Shown here one piece after another: positions 17,449 through 26,366 of a DNA stretch of 64,000 nt (positions are counted from its first letter, which is position 1; every line of letters begins with the position of its first letter). A program made the translations under genes and the position numbers. The notes under the pieces are model-generated. The model worked only from the letters and a program-made list of their open reading frames with translations. It ran no database searches and was not told where the DNA came from. This DNA comes from Thermoplasmata archaeon. GTDB lineage: Archaea > Thermoplasmatota > Thermoplasmata > Lutacidiplasmatales > UBA184. The stretch lies in the NCBI GenBank assembly GCA_027306505.1, contig DAHUZP010000039.1, positions 1-64,000 on the forward strand, written 5' to 3'.

Positions 17449-18738
17449 TCACCCGAGTCGGACCCGTGGGTCCAAGACCCCGTAGATCACGTCCACGATG
17501 ACGTTGGCCACGACGATGATCACGGTGAAGAGCACCGTGCTCGCGAAGATCGTGCTGATGTCAGGGGACGGGAACACGGAGTAGGCGAAGAGCATGCCGA
17601 CCCCGAAGAGCCCGAAGAGCGACTCGATAATGGCGAACCCGGAGAGGAAGGCGGCGAACGTGAGCCCCAGGACCGTCACCGTGACATTGAGGGAATTGCG
17701 CCCTGCGTGATGCTTCACCACGAGGCGCTCGGGGACACCCTTGGACCGGGCCGTCCGAACGAAATCGAGGTTCATGACCTCCAGCATCGAGTTGCGGACG
17801 TAGCGGAGCAGGAGCGCGACCGTCCCGTAGGCGATGGTCAAGGCAGGGATGATGAGGCGGAGGACATGGTCCGCGACCAGGTCCCAGTAGTAGTAGCGAC
17901 CGCCGGGCATGCCCGGGGGCGGGGTGTTCTGGAGGGCGTAGATGATCCCATCGACGGTGGGGAAACCGGTGGGGTGGGTGGCGTAGATCGCGTTGGCGTA
18001 GGGGGGCTTCGCGTTCCAGAGGACGGTGGAGACGGTCTGGCCATTGACGGTGGTCACCTGCGTGTAACAGGCCTGGTCCGCGTTGTTGAGGGAAGCGTGC
18101 CAGCTACCGATGATCTGGTTGTAGGGGCTGCCGTCACAACCGCCGGAGGGGTTCACCAGCGTCAGGATGAAGAAGAGGGCCAGGATCAGCAGGGCCCCGA
18201 GCAGATACCCTGGTACCGCGAAGCCGCTGAAGGAGAAGACCCGCGACGCCTGGTCGAAGGCCCGGTTGCGGTTCACTGCGGAGAGGTTCCCCATGGGGAT
18301 CGCCATCAGGAGGATGATGGCGAGGGAGAGGACAGCCAGCTCCATGGTGTACGGAAGCCACGCCCCTATCAGGGTCGCCACCTCGCACCCTCCTTCGGCC
18401 TGCGAGACAGGTAACTGCAGGCAGGGTTTCACCTGGGGCGCATGTTGCCACATGCCATCGGCGGAAGAGTTCTGGATGAAGCCCCATTTGAACGTGAAAG
18501 AGTTGAGCAGGTAGTTGCCATACTGCTGGTAGATGGGTACGTCTAACCCGCAAATCTTCAGTTCATTGTTATAGGCCGGGGTACCGGGTTGGGGCTGGCG
18601 ACGGCTGGGCGGGATGCAGGCGGTGAGGCGCTCGGAGATCGGGACGGCGGAGATGATGATGAACGTGATCGTGACGACCCCGATCAGGACGGGGATCATC
18701 AGAAGCAGCCGACGGACGATGTAGACCCAGAGCTTCAT
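17449..18738 (-). CDS. Peptide ABC transporter permease (DppB-like)
   Basis: 429 aa. It starts MKLWVYIVRRLLLMIPVLIG, the classic DppB N-terminal helix. Further helices fall at about 118-145, 165-195, 300-320, 355-380 and 395-420, with the EAA loop around RTARSKGVPERLVVKHHAGRN. Two extracellular insertions (about 40-110 and 195-275), rich in Cys, Pro and Asn, make it longer than the usual 310-340 aa. It is the first gene of the dppBCDF-type operon, preceded by its own promoter. Confidence 0.9.
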   Translation of the reverse strand: MKLWVYIVRRLLLMIPVLIGVVTITFIIISAVPISERLTACIPPSRRQPQPGTPAYNNELKICGLDVPIYQQYGNYLLNSFTFKWGFIQNSSADGMWQHAPQVKPCLQLPVSQAEGGCEVATLIGAWLPYTMELAVLSLAIILLMAIPMGNLSAVNRNRAFDQASRVFSFSGFAVPGYLLGALLILALFFILTLVNPSGGCDGSPYNQIIGSWHASLNNADQACYTQVTTVNGQTVSTVLWNAKPPYANAIYATHPTGFPTVDGIIYALQNTPPPGMPGGRYYYWDLVADHVLRLIIPALTIAYGTVALLLRYVRNSMLEVMNLDFVRTARSKGVPERLVVKHHAGRNSLNVTVTVLGLTFAAFLSGFAIIESLFGLFGVGMLFAYSVFPSPDISTIFASTVLFTVIIVVANVIVDVIYGVLDPRVRLG

Positions 18739-18811
18739 AGGGAGCTACTTCCCGCCCCAGGGGCGTATGGAGCGTCCTCCGGGCGCTTCACCGCCGTGCG
18801 AGACTTTCTCG

Positions 18812-18822
18812 AGGTATTTATC
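18812..18822 (-). promoter_or_regulatory. TATA box of the dppB-like operon
   Basis: Minus-strand GATAAATAC lies in an AT-rich island about 80 nt upstream of the dppB ATG, implying a leader of about 50 nt. Base composition here is far below the window average. Confidence 0.65.
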
Positions 18823-18936
18823 TATTCACCTTGGTTAACGAGAGAGGACGGATTTTCGAGCCCTCCGGAGGTGCGAAAAGCCCCCCGTCTGGGCCCTGGG
18901 GAAGGACCAGCCCCCCCTACCGATTGAGCGAAGGGC

Positions 18937-20247
18937 TCAGTGGCGCTCGAAGGGGGAGAGATAGGTCAATAGCCCGTCACAGAAGAGCGTCAGGGCGAGA
19001 AGGAAGAGCACGATCCAACCAACAGGCAGGAGGTAGCCCCACCACTGGTCGGTCCCCACTCCCGGAGGGAACCACCCCATGGTCCCATTGGCGAGGACCC
19101 ACGTCCACTCCGGGAACTGATAGGACGGTAGGAGCAGGAACGCCCCAGCGGCTTGAGAGTCGTGCCCGCAGGCCGGGTTGTTCCCGGAGAGCAGGCCCAG
19201 GTACTGGTAGGCCCCCATCACGAAGAGGAGGCTGAACACCGTGGGAGGTACCTGAGCGAGAACAGCCGCGTTGCAGTTCGGCAGGATGTGTCGGAGGACC
19301 ACGCGTGGCCATCGCGCTCCCGACGCGCGGGCCGCCTCCACGAAGGGCTGCCGAGCGAGGATGCGCGCCTGGGCCCTCACGGCCTGCGCGAACGGTGCCC
19401 AGAGCACCGCGGACACCCCCACCAGGAACACCCCGAGCGCAGTTCCGGGGGGGGCCTCCGGTGTTACCACCGCCAATACCACCAGTACCACGAGGAACGG
19501 GGGGAACGAGAGCGCCCCGTCGAACAGGGGAGAGAGAACGCTCTCGGCCCATCCGCCCATGGCCCCCGCGCTCGCGCCCAGGACGGCGCCTACCAGGACC
19601 GAGAGCCCGACGACGATCGCGATGAAGAGGAGGTCCCACCGGGTCCCCAGCATCAGCCCCTCTGATACGTCGAAGCCGAGGTGGGCGGTCTGTCCGAGCG
19701 GATGGGGACCGAGGGAGAATGGGAAGAGCTGGAGCGTGGGCGCGGAGGACATCTTGCAGCGCGTGAAGACGTTCTGATCGACCGGGAGGGAGTTCGGGTC
19801 TCCGGGATAGGCGAGGGGGGCGAAGAGGCCGATCAGGACGAAGATCCCGAGGAGGGCCATCCCGGTGACCAGCGGGAAGTTCGAGAGGAGGTGAGCGCTC
19901 GACCGCCCCCAGCGCGGGTGCATCCTCCCGCGCAGCCCCTTGCGTTTCCGCCGACGCCTGGAAGCGCGCGCCAGGCCGCCCGACATGGAACCTCGGGGAC
20001 TCTTGGATTCCCCGTCCGTCCCGGGAGCGGCGGACCCTTGCTCGGCCGCCGTATCGGTCCGGACCGCCCCGCCGGCCTCCTCCGCCGGGGCATCGTGAGC
20101 CCCCACGGCGGGTTCGGTCTGAGGCGTCTTCAACGGCGGTGGCGTGATGCCCTCTCCTGTGACCCCGTTCGACAGGACCTCTTGCACCAACCGAAGGGGA
20201 GCTGGCTCTTCCTGATCGGGAGCGGGGGAAGGAGGACCGTCGTTCAC
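18937..20247 (-). CDS. Second DppC-like permease
   Basis: 436 aa from a GTG whose last bases overlap the TGA of the upstream fusion gene (GTGA), so translation is coupled. Residues 1-115 are a disordered Pro/Glu/Ala and then Arg/Lys-rich cytosolic segment. The permease core follows, with a helix at about 122-145, an extracellular segment, then five helices. The EAA loop is AARASGARWPRVVLRHILPN. It pairs with the DppB half of the upstream fusion protein. Neither gene has a dedicated ATPase beside it. The nearest ATPases are those of the downstream dpp operon. Confidence 0.88.
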   Translation of the reverse strand: MNDGPPSPAPDQEEPAPLRLVQEVLSNGVTGEGITPPPLKTPQTEPAVGAHDAPAEEAGGAVRTDTAAEQGSAAPGTDGESKSPRGSMSGGLARASRRRRKRKGLRGRMHPRWGRSSAHLLSNFPLVTGMALLGIFVLIGLFAPLAYPGDPNSLPVDQNVFTRCKMSSAPTLQLFPFSLGPHPLGQTAHLGFDVSEGLMLGTRWDLLFIAIVVGLSVLVGAVLGASAGAMGGWAESVLSPLFDGALSFPPFLVVLVVLAVVTPEAPPGTALGVFLVGVSAVLWAPFAQAVRAQARILARQPFVEAARASGARWPRVVLRHILPNCNAAVLAQVPPTVFSLLFVMGAYQYLGLLSGNNPACGHDSQAAGAFLLLPSYQFPEWTWVLANGTMGWFPPGVGTDQWWGYLLPVGWIVLFLLALTLFCDGLLTYLSPFERH

Positions 20248-23200
20248 TGCCCTCGGAACCTCCCCGCAGGGTCGAGAGCCCGCGAGAGGCCATCCCCCAG
20301 GGCGTTGACCATGACGATGAGCAGCAGGACCACGAAGGCGACCGTCCCCACCTCGAGCGATGTGGGACCGTTCCCCAGGGCGATGATGAACGCGCGTCCC
20401 ATGCCCAGGTCCGAGTAGAACCACTCCGCCACCATCTGGACGAAGAGCAGCATCGGGAACGTCGTCCCGAAGATCGTCGCGTAGACCGGTGAGACCCGAC
20501 GGGAGGCGTGGCTCCAGAGCAGACGGCGCTCGCTGAGCCCGCGGGCACGCCCCCCGACGATGCTCGGGTCGCGGGAGGCCTCTTCGGTCGCCAAGCGCGC
20601 GAAGCGCAGGAAGATCGCCGAATAGATGGCGGCGATCGGCAATCCCTGGATGAGGGTCTTGAGCAGCTCTACCGCCTCGAGCGCCCACGCCCCGTGCAGC
20701 GGGGCGTCGAGCAGCACGAAACCGGTGGGAGAGGTGTTGGAGTAGAATCCGATCCAGCTGGGTGGTGGGAAGCCTCCGTTGTTGAGCCACCAGACCACCG
20801 AGGGGAGGCTCCCCAAGAGCACGTCCCCGCCCGTGACGTCATAGTACCAGCGCCAGCCGACCCCGATCGTGAGCAGGCAGACCACGAAGATGGGGACGGA
20901 GAAGGCGACCACGCTCGCGAGCCTCGTCGATTGGTCGAGCAGGCGGCCGCGGTACCAACCCGAGAGCAGCCCCAACGGATAGCCGATGAGAGCGCTAAGC
21001 CCCACGACGACCGCGAGGAGCTCGAGGGTGTAGGGGAGGTAGGCACGGACGATCGGGTCCGTGTACCCCCCCGTGAGCAGTTGGGAGACGTATCGCCACC
21101 AGGAACCCAGGAGGCCCACAGGCCCGTGGGCGAAGACGCTAGAAGATCGCGGCACGGGAGGGTGGACCGCCTCTGGGAGGGCGACGAGGCCCAGGAAGAG
21201 CACGGAGGCCGCGGTGAGCAGCGCGGGGATGATCAGGAGGGCCCTACGCGTGGCCCAGACCGCCATGGGCCCGGGTTGCCAACGAAGGAGCTCGGAGGTG
21301 CGCCGAGCGTCCCGAAGGAGGAGCGGACGAAGCTTGCGGAGGGCGACCTCCATGGATGACCCCTTGCGCAGCTCCCGCACCAGGACCGCGACCTCGCCAA
21401 CCCCCCAGCGCGACCGCAAGGAGCGGCGCCGCACACCGCGCCGGACCGCCCTTCGCAGGACCACCACGGGGCGTCCCCAGCGATAGCTGACGGCCCCCAG
21501 GAGGAGCGCCACGAGGGGACCCCACACGTAGGGATCTCCCAGTAGGGAGAGGAGCGGAGCGAGCGCCCGTGAGATCTTCTCGAGAGCGGTGGGCGGCGGG
21601 GGCGTCGGAGGGGGAAGGAGCATCACCCTCACGAGGACCCACCCCGACGCGTTCTTGCCCGAAGGGAAGACCATGGTGACCCGGGCGGTGAAGTTCCCCT
21701 GGGAGAGGTACACGTGGGAGACCGAAGGAGCGACGGTCGAGGTCGAGCTTCCATCGCCGAAGTCCCACCAGTAGGTCGGGGCTCCTAGGGAAGCGTTGAC
21801 GCTCGCCGAGAAGGTCACGGGCAGCGGAGCGTACCCCTTCAGAGGGTTCGCGACCAGCACGACCGTGGAGGCGCCAGCGCTCGAGAGAAGGGTCTCGGAC
21901 CAGGACGCGGAATCTCCCCGCCCATCGGTCACGTGTAGGGTCGCGACGAAGATCCCGGAGGAGGCGTAGGTGTGCTGAGGCTGAATCGAGCTCGACAGGG
22001 GCGAACCGTCGCCGAAGTCCCAGCTGTACTGGAGCGCGCCACCTCCTCCTCCCGACACCGAGGGACGGAAGCTCACCGTGAGGGGCGCGGCCCCGCTCCT
22101 GGGCGTAGCGTTGAAGATGGCCTGGAACGTCGAGCTCGCCGGACGGACCACGACCTCCACATGGCTCATCGCGGTCTGGGGAGGGACCGCCGAGTCCCTG
22201 ACGGAGATCGTGGCGAGGTAGTCCCCCGGTCCCTGGTAGGTGTGGGCGCTGATGGGTGCGACGGTGCCGGGGCTGCCGTCACCGAAGTCCCACGCGTAGC
22301 CGAACGCCGGGTCCCCCCCCGAGGCGTAGCCCTGGAGCTCCACCCGAAGGGGGGCGGTCCCGTTGAGGGGAAGCGCTGAGGTCGTGAGGACCAGCGGCAG
22401 TGATGGGGGAGGGCTCCCGCCGTTCCAGACGTGGACCGACCAGCTGTCGCGCAACACCGCGCTCCCGTTCGTGCCCCAGAGGGCGAGCAGGTCGTTCGCG
22501 GTCGAGCCAAGGTCGGGGAGCAGGAGCGCGCCCTCCTCGGGTTGTGGGACCTGCGGGGTGCTCTCGAGACCCGGCTCCGTCCAGTTGTCGTCGTGGAAGA
22601 TCCAGGTGTCGTTGAGTAGGCCCAGGTCCCCTCGGCCCGAGAAGACGATGGGATCGCCCTGCGCATCGGTCGAGGCGCCCGCGTGGACCCTCGCCGGAGG
22701 GCTGGTGGTCGGGTGGAGGAGGAACCAACCACCGCTGGTCATCGCCCACGTGTCTCCCAGCGGGCCCGCGCTGCCATGACCGCCGAAGAGCACCAACCGG
22801 TCCTGATCGGCCTCCCAGACCAGGGAGGCCCCGAAACGCGCGGGCGGAGCGGTGGAGTTGGAGAAGATCCGGGTCCAGACCCCTTCCCGGAACACCCAGG
22901 TGTCGGAGAGAGGCCCACTTTGAGGGCCCGTCCCTCCGAAGAGGACCGCCCCCCCGAGCGCGGGGTCGTAGGCGAAGGAGGCCCCCCATCGGGAGGAGGG
23001 GTGGGAGGAGAGGGCGAGCTGGGTCCAGCCGGCGCCGTAGGGGACCCGGGTCCAAGTGTCGTTGAGGGCGCCCCGGGTCCCGTTCAACCCACCGAAGAGC
23101 ACGAGCTCCCCGTCCGCCTCATCCCATGCCAGGCTCGCGAGGCTGCGCCCGATGGTGCCCGGGGCGGAACCGTTGAACCATGTGGGCCCCGCGGGGACGC

Positions 23201-23627
23201 TGAAGGCGAGCTCCCAGTCGGAGAGGCAGTAGTTCCCGCACGTGCCGTTGCCTCCCACGACCTCGAGGAAGGAGTTCCCTTGCGCCTGGTAGGTCGCTCC
23301 AGCGCTGAAGGCGAAGGGGGGGCTTCCGTCCGTGGTGACCCAGGTGGACCACGTAAGCGGCCCCACGGACCCCTTGGCCGCCCCGGACCCGGGATGGGGA
23401 ACCGACCCCGTACCTCCGCGCTCCACCGCGGTAGCGATGGGGCTCCCGTGGGGGAGCGATTCTGAGGTCCACCCCCCTCCGACCGAGGTGAGAGAGGTGG
23501 GAACGCCGAGCAAGCTCGCCAAGGTCGCGAGGAGGAGGACCCAGGCGAGACGGGAAGGAAGGCGGCGCCCCTCCGAGCGGGTCAACGAACGGCGGAATGA
23601 GGGGCCTGGCGAGAACGCGGCTCCCAT
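20244..23627 (-). CDS. Kelch/PKD ectodomain fused to a DppB-like permease
   Basis: 1127 aa. Membrane helix or signal anchor at 27-45. Five Kelch-type blades run over about 155-400 (VLFGG ending strands with NDTW, SDTW, GDTW turns). Three PKD domains follow at about 411-495, 500-585 and 590-670, each with WDFGDGS. A helix at about 700-718 leads to a basic cytosolic linker (725-785), then a DppB permease (about 788-1127) with LPYTLELLAVVVGLSALIG and an EAA-like loop around GGRARGLSERRLLWSHASR. The ATG is supported by GGGAG just upstream. The ectodomain would sit over the translocation path, perhaps as a docking site for the binding protein or peptides (inference). I know of no standard transporter with this order. 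Confidence 0.88.
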   Translation of the reverse strand: MGAAFSPGPSFRRSLTRSEGRRLPSRLAWVLLLATLASLLGVPTSLTSVGGGWTSESLPHGSPIATAVERGGTGSVPHPGSGAAKGSVGPLTWSTWVTTDGSPPFAFSAGATYQAQGNSFLEVVGGNGTCGNYCLSDWELAFSVPAGPTWFNGSAPGTIGRSLASLAWDEADGELVLFGGLNGTRGALNDTWTRVPYGAGWTQLALSSHPSSRWGASFAYDPALGGAVLFGGTGPQSGPLSDTWVFREGVWTRIFSNSTAPPARFGASLVWEADQDRLVLFGGHGSAGPLGDTWAMTSGGWFLLHPTTSPPARVHAGASTDAQGDPIVFSGRGDLGLLNDTWIFHDDNWTEPGLESTPQVPQPEEGALLLPDLGSTANDLLALWGTNGSAVLRDSWSVHVWNGGSPPPSLPLVLTTSALPLNGTAPLRVELQGYASGGDPAFGYAWDFGDGSPGTVAPISAHTYQGPGDYLATISVRDSAVPPQTAMSHVEVVVRPASSTFQAIFNATPRSGAAPLTVSFRPSVSGGGGGALQYSWDFGDGSPLSSSIQPQHTYASSGIFVATLHVTDGRGDSASWSETLLSSAGASTVVLVANPLKGYAPLPVTFSASVNASLGAPTYWWDFGDGSSTSTVAPSVSHVYLSQGNFTARVTMVFPSGKNASGWVLVRVMLLPPPTPPPPTALEKISRALAPLLSLLGDPYVWGPLVALLLGAVSYRWGRPVVVLRRAVRRGVRRRSLRSRWGVGEVAVLVRELRKGSSMEVALRKLRPLLLRDARRTSELLRWQPGPMAVWATRRALLIIPALLTAASVLFLGLVALPEAVHPPVPRSSSVFAHGPVGLLGSWWRYVSQLLTGGYTDPIVRAYLPYTLELLAVVVGLSALIGYPLGLLSGWYRGRLLDQSTRLASVVAFSVPIFVVCLLTIGVGWRWYYDVTGGDVLLGSLPSVVWWLNNGGFPPPSWIGFYSNTSPTGFVLLDAPLHGAWALEAVELLKTLIQGLPIAAIYSAIFLRFARLATEEASRDPSIVGGRARGLSERRLLWSHASRRVSPVYATIFGTTFPMLLFVQMVAEWFYSDLGMGRAFIIALGNGPTSLEVGTVAFVVLLLIVMVNALGDGLSRALDPAGRFRGQ

Positions 23628-23711
23628 TTCTCCCGCGAGAACCCTCCAGCGATAAGCAGAGGTCAGCTACCCCGAACCCCCGAGGTCCGAGGGGGCTGAG
23701 GTAGGAGCGGA

Positions 23712-23720
23712 AGATATAGG
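23712..23720 (-). promoter_or_regulatory. TATA box of the Kelch/PKD-permease gene
   Basis: Minus-strand CCTATATCTT lies about 90 nt upstream of the ATG in the spacer between pth2 and the fusion gene. The rest of this 224-nt spacer shows no gene. Confidence 0.5.
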
Positions 23721-23851
23721 AGGTTGGAAGGGGGAGGCCCTGACCACGGGAACCTGGACAGGTGAGCGCCGAGCTCGGAAAGCCGCTGGGCCATGTGACC
23801 CCCTTCGCGGTAACTTCGAGGGTGCGAGCCCGCTGGGGTTCAGAGCGGTCC

Positions 23852-24199
23852 TCAAAGCAGAGGCAGGTTCCCGGTCACTCTGTCGATGGAGCTCGCGGTC
23901 CCCGGCCCGATCCCGAGCACCGTGCGGGTGCCAGGAGGGACCTCGGTGAGCCCCGCGTCCTCGACCAGGACGGTGGGCAAGCCGAGGCCCTCGGCCTTCC
24001 TGCGCAGGGCCTCGATCTCCGCGAGGGTCTCCACGCGTAGCGCGACCTTCCTCTGCCCCTGCTCCAGCCAGAGCCGGAACTCTCGGCGGCGGCGGACCTT
24101 CTCGTCCAGGACCAGCATCACCGCAGCGTGGGCGATCTGTACCGCGGACTTTCCAGCGGAGAGCCCGAGCTCCTGGCGGACCACGAGCACCATCTTCAC
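23852..24199 (-). CDS. pth2: Peptidyl-tRNA hydrolase, archaeal type
   Basis: 115 aa, the normal Pth2 length. It recycles tRNA from peptidyl-tRNA. The motif VLVVRQELGLSAGKSAVQIAHAA is typical, with catalytic-region residues such as the Lys in the GKSAVQ helix and the late D-AGLTEVPPGT segment followed by GIGP. The start is GTG at 24199 with GGAGGAGA 4 nt before it. ATG at 24193 is equally possible. It lies 19 nt behind the DUF1616-like gene and probably shares its transcript with srp54. Confidence 0.93.
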   Translation of the reverse strand: MKMVLVVRQELGLSAGKSAVQIAHAAVMLVLDEKVRRRREFRLWLEQGQRKVALRVETLAEIEALRRKAEGLGLPTVLVEDAGLTEVPPGTRTVLGIGPGTASSIDRVTGNLPLL

Positions 24200-24218
24200 G
24201 AGGTCTCCTCCGCGCCCT

Positions 24219-24773
24219 TCACCCATGGATGGCGGCCTCCCTTTCCTGCTGCGCGCGCCTCCTCTTCGCCCGGACCTCTTCAACCCTTGCTTCGAGGGCC
24301 CGTAGGTCCTCCGAGGAGGCCTTCTCCCTACGAGCTTGCCGCAAGGAGCGTTGAGCCTCGCGCTCGTCGCGCAGCAAGGACTCCAGGCGGCCGAAGGTCG
24401 AGGCGAGGTCCTCCTCCCCGGGGCTGACCGGTTCGACGAACGATGGGACCTGCGGCGGCTCTCTGGCATACGCGCCCCGGAACCACCCCAGCGCGAGGAA
24501 CACCAGGGACAGGGCGGCGAGGATCTCCTCGAGCAAGGGGTCGGCGGCGGAGGCCTGGAAGGCGTTCGAGTTCCCCAGCACGAAACCGATCACGAGCAGG
24601 AGGCCGAGACTGGAGAGGAAACCCGCGGTCACCATCTCGACCGCGGTGATCTCGGCCTTGGGCCCCTTCCAGCGCTTCTCCGGCCAGAGCGCTTTGACCA
24701 GGAGGTACCCAGGGACGAAGAAGTAGAGCAACAGCGCGACGAGCGCGAAGGGCACGTCCACGAACGTCGCCAA
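24219..24773 (-). CDS. DUF1616-like membrane protein with coiled-coil tail
   Basis: 184 aa from TTG 24773, preceded by GAGAGAGG. Three to four membrane helices: one near the N-terminus ending in YFFVPGYLLVKAL (a DUF1616-type segment), then about 48-68 and 85-103. The C-terminal 85 residues form a charged coiled coil (long Arg/Glu heptads). Function is unknown. It lies between srp54 and pth2, which may reflect membrane-protein biogenesis or just co-transcription. Confidence 0.7.
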   Translation of the reverse strand: MATFVDVPFALVALLLYFFVPGYLLVKALWPEKRWKGPKAEITAVEMVTAGFLSSLGLLLVIGFVLGNSNAFQASAADPLLEEILAALSLVFLALGWFRGAYAREPPQVPSFVEPVSPGEEDLASTFGRLESLLRDEREAQRSLRQARREKASSEDLRALEARVEEVRAKRRRAQQEREAAIHG

Positions 24774-24865
24774 CGAGAGCCTCTCTCCCCGGTGTATGGT
24801 CCTTCCGTGAGGCCCCGCCCGTGTTCCCCTCGAAGGCGATCGGATCCCTGGTCCCGTTCCCTGGC

Positions 24866-26206
24866 TCAACCCGGCTTGAGGCCGCCGGAGGCGAGCTGCC
24901 GCTCCATGTGGCGACGGAGCTTCCGGTTCGAGGCGATGCCGTGCGCCGCCCGCTTGGTCTGTTCGTAGTACTTGAGCAGGGCGCGCACCTCCTGGGGTCG
25001 GTGGCCGCTCCCGCGGGCGATGCGCTGGACCCGGTCGCCCTTGAGGATCTGAGGGTTGGACATCTCCTCCTTGGTCATGGAGTCCATGATGACCTTGAAG
25101 GAGGCGAGGCGCGCCTGGGTGTCCTCCACCTGCTGGTCGTCGATCTTCGCGGTGGCGAGACCTGGGATGAGGCTCTTGAGCTTCGAGAAGGGACCCATCT
25201 TCCCCAGGGACTCGAGCTGCACGTAGAACTCGTGGAGCGTGAACTTCCCGGTGAGGAGCGACTCCGCCGCCTTCTCCGCGTCCTCCTTCCCTTCGAGCGA
25301 CTCGAACCGTTCCAGGAGCGTCTGGATGTCCCCCATCCCGAGGAGCCGGGAGACGAACCTCGTGGGGTCGAACTGCTCCAGGTCCTCGATGTGCTCCCCG
25401 ACCCCGACGAACTGGATCGGCGCGCCGCTCCGCGCGACCGCGGAGAGCGCCCCGCCCCCCTTGGCCGACCCATCGAGCTTGGTCAGGATGACCCCGGTGA
25501 GCCCGACCGCCTTGTGGAAGGCCTCCGCCGAGCGGCCGGCGGACTGACCCATCGCCGCATCGAGGACGAGGAGGACCTCCTGGGGCTCGAAGGCCGTCTT
25601 GCATCGCTGGATCTCCGCGATGAGCTCAGGGTCCAGGTTCGACCGGCCGGCCGTGTCCAGGATGATCGCGTCCGAGCTTGGGAACTTGGCCACGCCTTCT
25701 GCCGCGATCACCTCCGCCCGGCGCTCGGCCCGGTTCGCGTAGAAGGAGGCGTTGACCCGCTTGGAGAGCTGCTCGAGCTGGTCGATCGCGGCCGGGCGGT
25801 GAACGTCCGCTGCGATGAGGGCCGCCCGGACGCCCTTCTTCTGGTAGAGGCGAGCGAGCTTCGCCGCGGTGGTGGTCTTTCCCTGACCGAAGAGCCCGAC
25901 CAGCATCACCCGTCGGGGCTTCATCTCGAAGGCCCTGTCCTCCCCCATGATCCGCCGGATCTCCTCGTAGACGATCCGGACCAGGAAGTCGCGCAGGCTC
26001 GCCCCGGCGGGAGGCTTCTCCTCCTTCGCCCGCTGCTTCACCCGGGTCGTGAGCTCGAGGGCGAGCTGGACGTTGACATCGGACTGGAGGAGCGCACGCT
26101 GGATGTCGCGGGAGACCTCGGCGAGGAGCTCCTCGTCGACCGCCCCGCTCTTCGCGATCTTCGCGAGGACGTTGCGGAGGGACTTGCCCAGGGAATCCAG
26201 CACCAT
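24866..26206 (-). CDS. srp54: Signal recognition particle GTPase SRP54
   Basis: 446 aa, full length. N domain 1-95. The GTPase has G1 GLFGQGKTTTAAK (about 104-116), DVHRPAA, DTAGR and TKLDG. The Met-rich M domain follows (about 305-430) with the SRP RNA-binding part near SGHRPQEVRALLKYYEQ. It targets nascent membrane and secreted proteins. Start ATG has GAGGT 8-12 nt upstream. A TATA-like AAAAAGGATAA lies about 60 nt upstream. It is divergent from the GltA-type gene. Confidence 0.96.
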   Translation of the reverse strand: MVLDSLGKSLRNVLAKIAKSGAVDEELLAEVSRDIQRALLQSDVNVQLALELTTRVKQRAKEEKPPAGASLRDFLVRIVYEEIRRIMGEDRAFEMKPRRVMLVGLFGQGKTTTAAKLARLYQKKGVRAALIAADVHRPAAIDQLEQLSKRVNASFYANRAERRAEVIAAEGVAKFPSSDAIILDTAGRSNLDPELIAEIQRCKTAFEPQEVLLVLDAAMGQSAGRSAEAFHKAVGLTGVILTKLDGSAKGGGALSAVARSGAPIQFVGVGEHIEDLEQFDPTRFVSRLLGMGDIQTLLERFESLEGKEDAEKAAESLLTGKFTLHEFYVQLESLGKMGPFSKLKSLIPGLATAKIDDQQVEDTQARLASFKVIMDSMTKEEMSNPQILKGDRVQRIARGSGHRPQEVRALLKYYEQTKRAAHGIASNRKLRRHMERQLASGGLKPG

Positions 26207-26336
26207 CGGATCGACCTCGCCCTCGACGTGCCCGTCGCGGCCTCAGAAGGACGGGGGACCCTGCCTTATCCTTTTTGAGCGCGGCCGAACCGGCGGTCGC
26301 CGGGCGGACAAGCGAGGAAAGTGCCGCTCCGGGGCC

Positions 26337-26343
26337 TATTTAC
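26337..26343 (+). promoter_or_regulatory. TATA box giving a leaderless GltA-type mRNA
   Basis: The element tatttac starts exactly 30 nt before the GTG at 26367, so transcription should begin at or next to the start codon. The same spacing recurs at other genes here. Confidence 0.6.
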
Positions 26344-26366
26344 GGGTCCCGCACGTGGTCGGGCCC

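Noticed and set aside
26310-26340. gaggaaagt resembling the RNase P RNA conserved region I
   Set aside because: Only about 150 nt separate srp54 and the next gene, too little for RNase P RNA, and the other conserved regions are missing.
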